Positions 1 to 6,638 of a DNA stretch of 10,739 bases are shown piece after piece. The first letter of the stretch is position 1; each line of letters opens with the position of its first letter. The DNA is from Desulfobacterales bacterium CG23_combo_of_CG06-09_8_20_14_all_51_8 (GTDB lineage Bacteria; Desulfobacterota; Desulfobacteria; Desulfobacterales; Desulfosalsimonadaceae). A program made the position numbers and the translations under genes. The stretch lies in the NCBI GenBank assembly GCA_002772195.1, contig PCSG01000355.1:1-10739 (forward strand). Reading direction: 5' to 3'. The notes under the pieces are model-generated. The model saw nothing but the letters and a program-made list of their open reading frames with translations, was not told the DNA's origin and searched no databases.

Positions 1-69
1 CTCTCTTCGGGGTCGCTTTCATGAAAAAAACTATAGTGAAATCAATATGTAATTGCAAGAAAATAATGT

Positions 70-634
70 TTACAAAGTCAAATTAAATCCAAATCCTTTG
101 CTGGTCAGTCGATCTTTGCTGACCCCGTGTTTGAGCAGATAGCTCTTTACCGCCCATGCGCGTTTTTCAGACAATTTCTGGTTATATGCCGCAGAACCGA
201 CATTATCGGTATGCCCCTGAATTTCAAACCGCAGGCCGGGATTATGGTTTATAACCGTGACAACTTCATCCAATTCCTGCACATATTCATTGGCCTGCGG
301 CAACATAGGGCACCAATTTCTGGTCCGGGGAAAAATTATAAACCGCGTCTATATGGATGGGAAAAACGTCAATATCATTGCTTCCGGGGTCCGAACCCGT
401 CCGGGTGTAGTTGAAAAACGCCTCCGTTCCCCATTTGTCTGTGAACTGGTAGCCCACACCCAGCCCGAAGGTCGGTCCATGGTCTATATACTGATTGCCT
501 TCAAACATGTGACCGCCCAACATGGGGGACAGAGAGAAATCTCCCTGACTTGTTTCACACCATCCCGTCTGCGCAAAGCAAAGCAGCCCTGCAATCAACA
601 AAGTACCCCACATCGTCTTCTTTCTGACATTCAT
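70..634 (-). pseudogene. OmpA-family outer membrane protein, broken by internal deletion and C-terminal loss
   Basis: Two reading-frame pieces together look like one outer membrane beta-barrel plus OmpA peptidoglycan-binding protein. The first piece (634 down to 287) has a signal peptide (basic RKK, then a hydrophobic stretch ending near GWC) and barrel-like strands such as GPTFGLGVGYQFTDKWGTE, ending in LVPYVAAGQ and a TGA. The second piece (about 306 down to 70) lies in another frame and carries the OmpA core: NPGLRFEIQGHTDNVG, then YNQKLSEKRAWAV and GVSKDRLTSKGFGF. About half the barrel and the first OmpA strand are missing between them, so the frame break comes with an out-of-frame deletion near 290-306, not a single-base error. 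The usual GRAxNRRVE ending is also absent: translation stops four residues after GFGF. An ATG at 634 is preferred to the in-frame TTG at 646; no strong ribosome site is seen. The family identity is secure. The non-functional status is inferred, though a short barrel fragment could still be secreted. Confidence 0.75.
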
Positions 635-649
635 TGTTTTTCTCAATGG

Positions 650-1195
650 TTAAAAAATTATTGAATATGCGTATGGTCGCCAATACGCACGGCATCTGTC
701 AATTTTGTGTTTTGTAATGGTATTCGAAATTGATTTCAAGCATATATTTATAATTGGTAGCTTCTCAAAAAGTTCAGGTAATTCGAGAATCACAAGGGGC
801 CATAGGGGCAAACAAAAAAAGTCAAAGCGGATCTTCCGGCCTGGCGGGTATTCAAGACCGGAATCGCCATACCCTTTGCCGTAATATTCGAAGATGGGAA
901 AAAAGGCGAACCATTCCAGATCGTTTTTGAATTTGACCCCAAGCCCCGCCGGATCATGTCGTGCGACAAAGCCTTGGGTTTCAATGGTCACCCGGCTGCT
1001 GGGGGCGGTGATGATGACTTCAACCCGGCAGAGGGAGTCCAAGGCGATGATCCGGTCTGTTTCCACAAAAATGCCGTTCATGCTGATATTTTTCATTGTC
1101 GCCGTCAGGGTCTGGTCCGGGTTTTCAAATTTCAAGGCCACCTGGGATTCAAAGTCCATGCGGAGCCGTTGCCGCTTATCGTCAGGAGTCTTCAT
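650..1195 (-). CDS. PilZ domain protein (probable c-di-GMP receptor) with atypical C-terminal extension
   Basis: A small cytosolic PilZ protein that probably binds cyclic di-GMP and passes the signal to a partner. Both nucleotide-binding motifs are present: RxxxR at R8-R12 and NxSxxG at N37-I-S39-x-x-G41. The strands that follow (VEVIITAPSSRVTIETQGFVARHD, in two parts around residues 58-81) fit the PilZ barrel, and the fold should end near residue 107. The remaining 74 residues look unlike PilZ: they are rich in Leu/Ile and Trp-Pro, and the last third is encoded by AT-rich DNA. They may be read-through after loss of the original stop, which would put the functional protein at about 107-120 residues. 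The ATG overlaps the TGA of the upstream oxidoreductase gene (ATGA), so translation is probably coupled and the two are co-expressed. PilZ identity is firm; the target of signalling is unknown. Confidence 0.85.
   Translation of the reverse strand: MKTPDDKRQRLRMDFESQVALKFENPDQTLTATMKNISMNGIFVETDRIIALDSLCRVEVIITAPSSRVTIETQGFVARHDPAGLGVKFKNDLEWFAFFPIFEYYGKGYGDSGLEYPPGRKIRFDFFCLPLWPLVILELPELFEKLPIINICLKSISNTITKHKIDRCRAYWRPYAYSIIF
668..689. promoter_or_regulatory. Perfect 7-bp dyad with 8-nt spacer upstream of the OmpA remnant
   Basis: TGCGTAT at 668-674 is matched by ATACGCA at 683-689. The site lies about 35-55 bp upstream of the OmpA-remnant start, in an AT-rich stretch. On the minus strand a TTGACA sequence lies just before it, but I find no convincing -10 box at proper spacing. 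It could be an operator or a hairpin after the PilZ gene; the T-rich run on the minus strand begins too far from the stem for a standard terminator. The dyad is visible in the sequence; its function is a guess. Confidence 0.25.
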
Positions 1196-3081
1196 CGGTA
1201 ACAGTCTTTCAAGGTTTCCTGAATCCCCTTGTGGATGTCGTACCAGAAACTGAAGGCCGCCTCCTGTTTGTCCGTTTCAAAAAAATGGACCCACCGGATC
1301 AGTTCCGGATCATTAATGCCGTCAACCGTATGCTTTCTTTTGAGAAAACAGGCCACCAGATCCATGCTCCGTTCCGATTCCCAGAACACGCCGGCGTTTC
1401 GGCTGCTGATGCGCTCGGCGGTTGTCTGAATGCAGGTTGAAAAACGCTTCCGGTCCCCGTGAAGGGTTTCGATGATTTCCGGGATCATTTCTTCGGCCCA
1501 GGCCCGGTGAAACCGGCACATGCCGAGATTGTCCATGATCAGTTCGGCCTGCAGGCGGCGGGCGCACTGGCGTCCCAGCTCCCGGGGCGGCAGGAAATCC
1601 TGCCCGTAATACATGTAATATTTGCCCATGATGGCCATGGGGGACATCACCCCCGGGGTCCAGTACTGGTTGGGAACCATCCACCGGTTCCGGCCGAAAC
1701 CGATGTAAACAAACGAATCTAAAATTTGCCGTCCTTTCTTCCGGGCCAGATGGCGGCCGAATTTACGGGCACCCTCGGACAGGTCCAGGATCCCCCGTTT
1801 TTCAATCATGGCATCCAGCAGGGACACGCCGAGTTCCGCATTGTGCAGGGAATCGGACACCGCATCAAAATTATTAGGGGAAAAAACCGGGTGGTTTTTT
1901 GGCCCGTGGACCCCGAGTTCTTCCGGGCGGATCAGATCCCGGGACAGACATTCCATCAGCCAGGCGATAACACCGCCGGCTGAGATGGCGTCAAACCCAT
2001 ACATATCCGCATGGTGAGTGAGCCGTTCTGCGGCCCGCTGGTCAAAAACGCCGCAAAGGGGCCCTAAAGCCTGGTAGGGTTCATAATCCTTTTTATAGAT
2101 GTCGTGGTATTTTTTGCACACGGCCGCGCAGGGTTCGCCGCAGGTTTTCTGCTTTTTGGGCCGGATGGTTTCGTCGTTGAACTGCGCAAGATAATGATCG
2201 AGGACAAATTTTTGATGAATTTCCCGGCGTTCGGATTCATCCATGTAAATGCTCGTGTAATTAAACGAGAGCATGGCGCCGCCGAGGCTTGCGAAATTGA
2301 CGCCGAAGGTGCCGCCGGTGTCGAATTTCGGATCGAACCGGTATTTGGTGGTGGATTCCAGGTCCTTGGCCGCCAGTTTCATCTGGTATTTCTCGATAAA
2401 CCACTGGTCGGCCACGTTTCTGTCCCGGAAATCCTCGTCGACGAAGGTGCCGCCGTAGATGATGGCGGCGATACCGTGGTCCCTGAACAGTTTTGTGCCG
2501 AATCCCCCGCGGCCGGCCCAGGTGTCGATGATGGTCACTTCCCCCTTGCGGATGGGGGCCGAACACACGGCCCCGAAATCCGTGGCTGCGGCCGCCGGAC
2601 CCACGGCCAGAATGCGCGGGTCATTTTCATATTGGTCCCCGAAGCGATCCAGGACAAAATCCATCAGTGAATACACCCCACGTCGACCATTGCTCCAGAC
2701 TTCTCCGACGTTGATGGGGTGCATTTCCACATGAATGTCTTCCCCATGGGTCCGGTTGAGATAGAGAACGGATGGCGCGGCGGCCTTGCCCACCACCGAC
2801 AGGAGGTTGATGCCAAGGTTGTCGAAAATCAGGGCGGCCCCGCCCATGGAGGAAATGTAAAAACCGCCCCAGCAGGGGGAAAAGCCCGTGAAAATAAGGC
2901 GGCTGGCCCCCGGAATAATAGACCCGGCCCAGATCCCGGCCCCGATATTTAAGCTGTTGTATTTACGGGATAAATGCAGGCCCAGATCCACCGGCCCCCA
3001 GAAATCGCCCAGGGCGAACCGTTCGATCCGGTAAAAGGCGGATGACGCATCCACCATCAGGGTTTTCAGATGGGTTGTCAT
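1192..3081 (-). CDS. Aldehyde ferredoxin oxidoreductase (AOR) family tungsten/molybdenum enzyme
   Basis: A 629-residue protein, close to the usual length of AOR-family enzymes, which oxidise aldehydes (or related substrates) with ferredoxin using a bis-pterin tungsten cofactor and one [4Fe-4S] cluster. The N-terminal domain carries the AGRGGFG cofactor-binding motif at 189-195, followed by a typical GIAAIIYGG strand. Cluster ligands are C314, C318 and C322, with the fourth Cys (C522) inside DNLGMCRF at 517-524, the second pterin-binding DxxG motif. The first such motif is probably DAISAGG at 364-370. The first Cys spacing is C-x3-C-x3-C, not the C-x2-C-x3-C of Pyrococcus AOR. There is no signal peptide, so it is cytoplasmic. 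The ATG at 3081 follows an AGGA about 9 bases upstream. It lies 40 bp after the membrane sensor gene and overlaps the PilZ start. The substrate cannot be told from sequence: general aldehyde oxidation or acid reduction is possible, and BamB of class II benzoyl-CoA reductase belongs to the same family, but no other bam-like genes are present here. Confidence 0.9.
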   Translation of the reverse strand: MTTHLKTLMVDASSAFYRIERFALGDFWGPVDLGLHLSRKYNSLNIGAGIWAGSIIPGASRLIFTGFSPCWGGFYISSMGGAALIFDNLGINLLSVVGKAAAPSVLYLNRTHGEDIHVEMHPINVGEVWSNGRRGVYSLMDFVLDRFGDQYENDPRILAVGPAAAATDFGAVCSAPIRKGEVTIIDTWAGRGGFGTKLFRDHGIAAIIYGGTFVDEDFRDRNVADQWFIEKYQMKLAAKDLESTTKYRFDPKFDTGGTFGVNFASLGGAMLSFNYTSIYMDESERREIHQKFVLDHYLAQFNDETIRPKKQKTCGEPCAAVCKKYHDIYKKDYEPYQALGPLCGVFDQRAAERLTHHADMYGFDAISAGGVIAWLMECLSRDLIRPEELGVHGPKNHPVFSPNNFDAVSDSLHNAELGVSLLDAMIEKRGILDLSEGARKFGRHLARKKGRQILDSFVYIGFGRNRWMVPNQYWTPGVMSPMAIMGKYYMYYGQDFLPPRELGRQCARRLQAELIMDNLGMCRFHRAWAEEMIPEIIETLHGDRKRFSTCIQTTAERISSRNAGVFWESERSMDLVACFLKRKHTVDGINDPELIRWVHFFETDKQEAAFSFWYDIHKGIQETLKDCYR

Positions 3082-3121
3082 AATCCGTGTCCTGTAAAAT
3101 CAAGTCCTTGGGGCCAGGGCG

Positions 3122-4037
3122 CTATTTCTCATCGAGATCCAGGTCCGGATAAAGTTTTTTGGCGCAGTCCGGGCAGATGCCGTGACTGAAATCCACATCC
3201 GCATGTTCATGGATATAAGAGTCAATCTGGTTCCAGTACCCCTTGTCATCCCGGATTTTTTTGCAATTGGCGCAGATGGGGATCAACCCTTTCAGTGTTT
3301 TTACTTTGCCGAGGGCGTCCTGAAGCTCCCGGATCAAGCGTTCCTTCTCCTGTTCTGTTTGTTTGCGGCGTTCAATGTCTTTGGCCAGATTTTTGTTTAA
3401 TTCCGTGACATTGACTTTTTCGATTTCCAGGGCTTCCAGCAGTTGGGCTTTTTCAAACTGCTGAATCAGGGATTCCCGGATGATTTGGCTGATCTGCAAG
3501 ACGGACAGAATGGTCACGATCAAAAATCCGCCGACAATTACGCCCAGAACGATGCGTTCAAAGTCGCCGGATCCGATCAGGAAGACGGCTACGGGAGAGA
3601 GCATGGGAACCGTAAAACAGAAAAAGGCGGGTTTGGAAACCGCGTTCGTGGATACGGAAGCGGCCACCAGGCCAGCCAGGATGAGGAGGGTGATGGAAAG
3701 ATAAACCAGGGAAAAATGAAGTTCGACATAGACCCCCAGCGCCCCCCACAAGGCGCCCATGGCAAAAATGCTGATTTCGTAAATGATGAACCAGGGCTTC
3801 GGGGTCAGTGTCGTTTTATCGGCAAAGCGGTATTTGATGGCGATCAAAAAAACGGGCCAGGATTGCCAGGGTCATGGCCGCCAGCCAGAACAGAAAGAAT
3901 CCGGAAGAAAACTTCCGGTCAAACAGCAGGACCATGCAACCAGCCATCAGCAGATTGCCCGGCAGGGCCACCACTGACTGGTGCATGAGATCGCTCAGCC
4001 GCTTTTTTTCAAAGGATGATTCGGAATAGGATGTCAT
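3122..4037 (-). pseudogene. Six-TM membrane sensor-like protein with coiled coil and C-terminal Cys4 module, split by a frameshift
   Basis: Two overlapping frames join into one protein of about 304 residues. The first frame starts at 4037 (GGAG six bases before the ATG) and encodes two membrane segments ending LAILARFF, then runs into a stop. The second frame continues the same membrane domain from IAIKYRFADK and has only a TTG start with no ribosome site. They meet at a T7 run on the coding strand (3846-3852); removing one T gives a continuous ARFLIAIKYRF. The joined protein has about six membrane segments, a charged coiled coil (QQFEKAQLLEALEIEK and onward) and a tail with GLIPICANCKKI and FSHGICPDC, giving two Cys pairs (C192/C195 and C225/C228 of the second frame) that could bind zinc. 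This tail is common at the C-terminus of PAS or receiver sensors in deltaproteobacteria; its role is not known to me. No kinase or cyclase domain is present. The frameshift may be a true mutation, a homopolymer sequencing error or slippage. Confidence 0.75.
3846..3852 (-). other. Homopolymer (T7 on coding strand) at the frameshift site
   Basis: Seven A residues on the plus strand lie exactly where the two frames of the membrane sensor gene diverge. With six, the reading frame would be uninterrupted. The run is shorter than those usually needed for efficient transcriptional slippage, so a one-base insertion or a sequencing error is more likely. Confidence 0.6.
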
Positions 4038-4059
4038 GGAATACTCCTTTCACGCCTTT

Positions 4060-5442
4060 TTAAAACACCAGGTCTTCAATAAAATACATGAGCTGGTTTA
4101 AGTTCCGGCAGGGCCGCACCTCGTGGCAATAGGCCTTGTAGGTGCTCATCTCGCTGTCGCCGGTGCCCCAGAACTGTTCCGGCTCCGGGTTCAGCCAGAT
4201 GACCCGGCGGCATTTGGCCCGCATTGCGTCCAGGAGGTTTTCGCAGGGGTTCTGATAATTGGTGCGGGCGTCCCCCAGGATGATCAGCGTGGTTTTTCGG
4301 GTCAGAAGGTGCAGATGGTCCCGGTAAAACTCGGTGAATATGGCCCCGTAGTCCGTGTAGGCGTCAAAATTGATATGCGTGTCTGTGATGACTTTTTCAA
4401 TGGCCTTGTTCACCTCATGTTTTTCAAAAATATCCGTGATGTTGGTGGGGCCGCTGATAAAGGCGAAACTCTGGACATCGGAAAAGCATTCCTGCATGGA
4501 ATAGAGCATGTTGAGCATGAAACGGGCCGCCGACCACACGGAGCCGGACACATCGCACAGGGTGACCACGCGGGTTTTGCGCAGGGGCCGCTGACGGTAG
4601 ATGATTTCGATGGGAATGCCCCCATATTTCTGAGCCATGCGCAGGGTTTTCTTGACATCCAGCTTTCCCTTGTTCCGGGACGCGTACCGTCGGCTCATGA
4701 TGTCCTTCATTTTGCGAACGAGCTGATCGATGACCGTTCGCATCTGCTCGATCTCAGCGGCCGTCAGATTGGAAAACGGCCGTTCCCCGATGCCGGCATA
4801 CTGCTTATCATAGGTGTTGACCTGTTTCAAGCCGTCATTGTAAGGCCGGGTTTCCTCGGTGAGCATGCGGTTGGCTGTTTCCAGGCGGTCCATGAGATGG
4901 GAGGCCATGCCCTGGTTTTTGCCGGGTTCTCCCGGAGCTTGATTGTCCCCTTGAAACTGAAGGATCTTATTCCGGGCCTGGTTGATGCGGAGCATGACTT
5001 CCAGGCGGCTGGACAGCTGGCTGAGGTTGGACTTGAGAGTCTTGGACGCTTCTTCCTTTTGGGTTTCCAGTTTCTGCATCAGTTTCAGATAGGGGATGGG
5101 CGCCCCGGCCAGAAAATCAAAAATGGCCTGGCTGATCTCATCGTTTGCCGCATCCTGCCGCATCCGGTCGAGGGCCGCCTGGATTTTGGCTTTGTCGGCC
5201 GTTTCCGGCGTCAGCTCCGCGTTCGGCCGCATGTCATGGAAAAAAAGATTGTAGAGCCGGTCAAAATTTCGCTGCTCCCGCCGGCTTTTGGCGAAATTGG
5301 CCCGCAGGGCCGCCCGGAACTGGGGTTCATCGAGGACATCAATGAGTTCCAGATGCCGGGCCGTATCGATCACCTCGGCCGTGGACACCCGCAGATCGGA
5401 TGTGCGGCAGGCGGACACGAAATTTAACATGAGGTTGAGCAT
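4060..5442 (-). CDS. CoxE-like VWA domain protein (partner of MoxR ATPase)
   Basis: A 460-residue cytosolic protein of the VWA/CoxE type. The N-terminal half is helical and charged, with a likely coiled coil near 120-165. The C-terminal von Willebrand A domain starts near 288 (RKTRVVTLCDVSGSV) and has a complete metal-ion-dependent adhesion site: D297-x-S299-x-S301, a Thr at T363 (AYTDYG) and D391 (LGDART). CoxE-type proteins work with MoxR AAA+ ATPases as a remodelling or metal-insertion pair; in carboxidotrophs the equivalent pair matures CO dehydrogenase. Here the MoxR gene ends only 9 bp upstream, strong support for a functional pair, and the AOR gene lies two genes downstream. The ATG at 5442 has only a weak ribosome site (AAGTAAG), so translational coupling to MoxR is plausible; a second in-frame ATG at 5430 is an alternative start. 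Family call is secure, client protein inferred. Confidence 0.88.
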   Translation of the reverse strand: MLNLMLNFVSACRTSDLRVSTAEVIDTARHLELIDVLDEPQFRAALRANFAKSRREQRNFDRLYNLFFHDMRPNAELTPETADKAKIQAALDRMRQDAANDEISQAIFDFLAGAPIPYLKLMQKLETQKEEASKTLKSNLSQLSSRLEVMLRINQARNKILQFQGDNQAPGEPGKNQGMASHLMDRLETANRMLTEETRPYNDGLKQVNTYDKQYAGIGERPFSNLTAAEIEQMRTVIDQLVRKMKDIMSRRYASRNKGKLDVKKTLRMAQKYGGIPIEIIYRQRPLRKTRVVTLCDVSGSVWSAARFMLNMLYSMQECFSDVQSFAFISGPTNITDIFEKHEVNKAIEKVITDTHINFDAYTDYGAIFTEFYRDHLHLLTRKTTLIILGDARTNYQNPCENLLDAMRAKCRRVIWLNPEPEQFWGTGDSEMSTYKAYCHEVRPCRNLNQLMYFIEDLVF

Positions 5443-5451
5443 GGCAGTCGC

Positions 5452-6363
5452 TTACTTCAACACCTTATCCATGGATGCCCGCACCAGCTTGGTGTCCACC
5501 TGATATTTGCAGATCACGTTTAAGGTATCGGACAGCACTTCGGCGGACAGGTCCGTGGCCTGAAGCACCATCAGGGATTTTGCCCAGTCAATGGTTTCGG
5601 AGATGCAGGGCCGCTTTTTCAGGTCGAGCTTGCGGATGCGGTGAATGGCCTCCACCAGTTGATTGATGAGGCGATCTTCAATGCCGGGAATTTTCAGTTT
5701 GACGATGCGCTTTTCCAGGTCCATGTCCGGATAATCGATGTAGAGGTGAATGCACCGGCGTTTTAAGGCGTCGCTCATGTCCCGGTAGTTGTTGGAAGTG
5801 AGAATGACGATGGGAATGTGGTTGGCCTTCCAGATGCCAAGCTCCGGGATGGACACCTGAAAATCCCCCAGCAGTTCCAGAAGAAAGGCTTCGAATTCCG
5901 GATCGGATTTGTCGATTTCATCAATCAGGAGCACCACGGGATCATCGGATGTGATGGCCTGGAGCAGGGGCCGGGCCAGCAGGAAGCGCTCGGAAAAAAA
6001 GGCGTTTTCCTGTTCCGCGATTTTTTCCACGGCTTCGGCGATGGTGGACGACGCGGAGATCAGGTCATTGATTTTTTCCTTGATCATCTGGGTGTAGAGA
6101 AGCTGTTTGGCGTATTCCCATTCATAGAGGGCCTTGGCTTCATCCAGGCCCTCGTAGCACTGAAGCCGGATTTTCCTTAAGTTCAGGCTCCGGGCGATGG
6201 CCCGGGCCAGCTCGGTTTTTCCAGCCCCGGCAGGTCCCTCCACCAGAATCGGTTTATTGGTGGCCGTGGCCAGATACACCACGGTGGCGATTTCCCGGGA
6301 CGGGATATAATCGACGCTTTCCAGTTTCTGGGCCACATCTTCAACGCTTTGAAACCCGGTCAT
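5452..6363 (-). CDS. MoxR-family AAA+ ATPase
   Basis: A 303-residue single-domain AAA+ ATPase of the MoxR group. Walker A is GPAGAGKT at 43-50, Walker B is LLIDEID at 145-151, sensor 1 is LTSNN at 188-192, and arginines R202/R203 before IHLYIDYP fit the usual MoxR position for an arginine finger. An insertion at about 85-130 is rich in Lys/Glu and helical. MoxR ATPases use ATP to remodel client proteins or insert cofactors, usually with a VWA partner encoded next door, as here. The closest functional parallel is CoxD of the CO dehydrogenase maturation system, also a MoxR-type ATPase beside CoxE. ATG at 6363 is preceded by AAAGGA eight bases upstream, a good ribosome site. It is the first gene of the cluster. 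A palindromic repeat begins 25 bp upstream of the start, so its promoter must lie within or beyond that element. Confidence 0.92.
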   Translation of the reverse strand: MTGFQSVEDVAQKLESVDYIPSREIATVVYLATATNKPILVEGPAGAGKTELARAIARSLNLRKIRLQCYEGLDEAKALYEWEYAKQLLYTQMIKEKINDLISASSTIAEAVEKIAEQENAFFSERFLLARPLLQAITSDDPVVLLIDEIDKSDPEFEAFLLELLGDFQVSIPELGIWKANHIPIVILTSNNYRDMSDALKRRCIHLYIDYPDMDLEKRIVKLKIPGIEDRLINQLVEAIHRIRKLDLKKRPCISETIDWAKSLMVLQATDLSAEVLSDTLNVICKYQVDTKLVRASMDKVLK

Positions 6364-6388
6364 GGGTCGTCCTTTCGTTATTTTATTT

Positions 6389-6469
6389 TTTAACCACAGA
6401 GGGCACAGAGTTCACGGAGAAAAACCCTTAAAAACATTCTCTGTGCGCTCCGTGGTCTCTGTGGTTAAA
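6389..6469. repeat. Palindromic intergenic element with CACAGAG-type arms
   Basis: An inverted repeat with perfect 13-bp ends (TTTAACCACAGAG at 6389-6401 and its complement at 6457-6469). Inside each arm are further CACAGAG/CACGGAG-like units (for example GGCACAGAG then TTCACGGAG on the left), so the whole could fold into one long imperfect hairpin. No protein is encoded. Elements of this CACAGAG style are found scattered between genes in many Gram-negative genomes, so this is probably one copy of a non-autonomous, MITE- or REP-like family. It lies just upstream of the MoxR start and may affect its transcription or mRNA stability. Confidence 0.7.
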
Positions 6470-6492
6470 TAAGTTTTTACGGTATTTCTCCG

Positions 6493-6594
6493 CCCTCTTG
6501 ATGGGGGAGGCCGGGTGGGGGTGAAGCATAAAGCGGTTTCAATTTAAATTCCCCCTCACCCCAACCCTCTCCCGCCCGGGGAGAGGGTTTTTTT
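6493..6594. repeat. Second palindromic intergenic element (CCCTCACCCCAACCCTCTCC type)
   Basis: Two inverted copies of a C/G-rich unit flank a short AT-rich centre. The right copy (6549-6587) is the better preserved and contains a perfect 11-bp hairpin (AACCCTCTCCC at 6563-6573 with its complement at 6579-6589, loop of five), followed by T7 at 6588-6594. The left copy (6493-6525) is degenerate. Read on the plus strand the hairpin plus T-run resembles an intrinsic terminator, but no plus-strand gene reads into it; on the minus strand, the direction of the flanking aldolase and MoxR genes, there is no T-run. CCCTCTCC-type repeats like this occur between genes in many bacteria. The structure is certain; its effect is unknown. 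Confidence 0.65.
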
Positions 6595-6638
6595 CAATCA
6601 ATTAAAATGGTTATCGCAAAAGTGCCGCTGCAACGCAG

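Noticed and set aside
21..86. Small plus-strand open frame of about 21 codons
   Set aside because: Very short, no ribosome site, overlaps the OmpA remnant and reads as AT-rich low-complexity sequence.
2104..2670. 188-codon plus-strand open frame
   Set aside because: Antisense shadow of the AOR gene, covering its Cys motif region; no independent ribosome site or domain.
4123..5427. Long 434-codon open frame on the plus strand
   Set aside because: It is antisense to the CoxE-like gene, whose VWA metal-site motifs are clear; the plus-strand translation has no recognisable domain and arises from GC-rich codon bias.
6563..6594. Intrinsic terminator on the plus strand
   Set aside because: The hairpin and T7 look right, but no plus-strand gene reads into it and it is part of a dispersed-type repeat, so it is listed under the repeat.
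6389..6594. CRISPR array
   Set aside because: The repeats are inverted, differ from one another and lack evenly spaced unique spacers.
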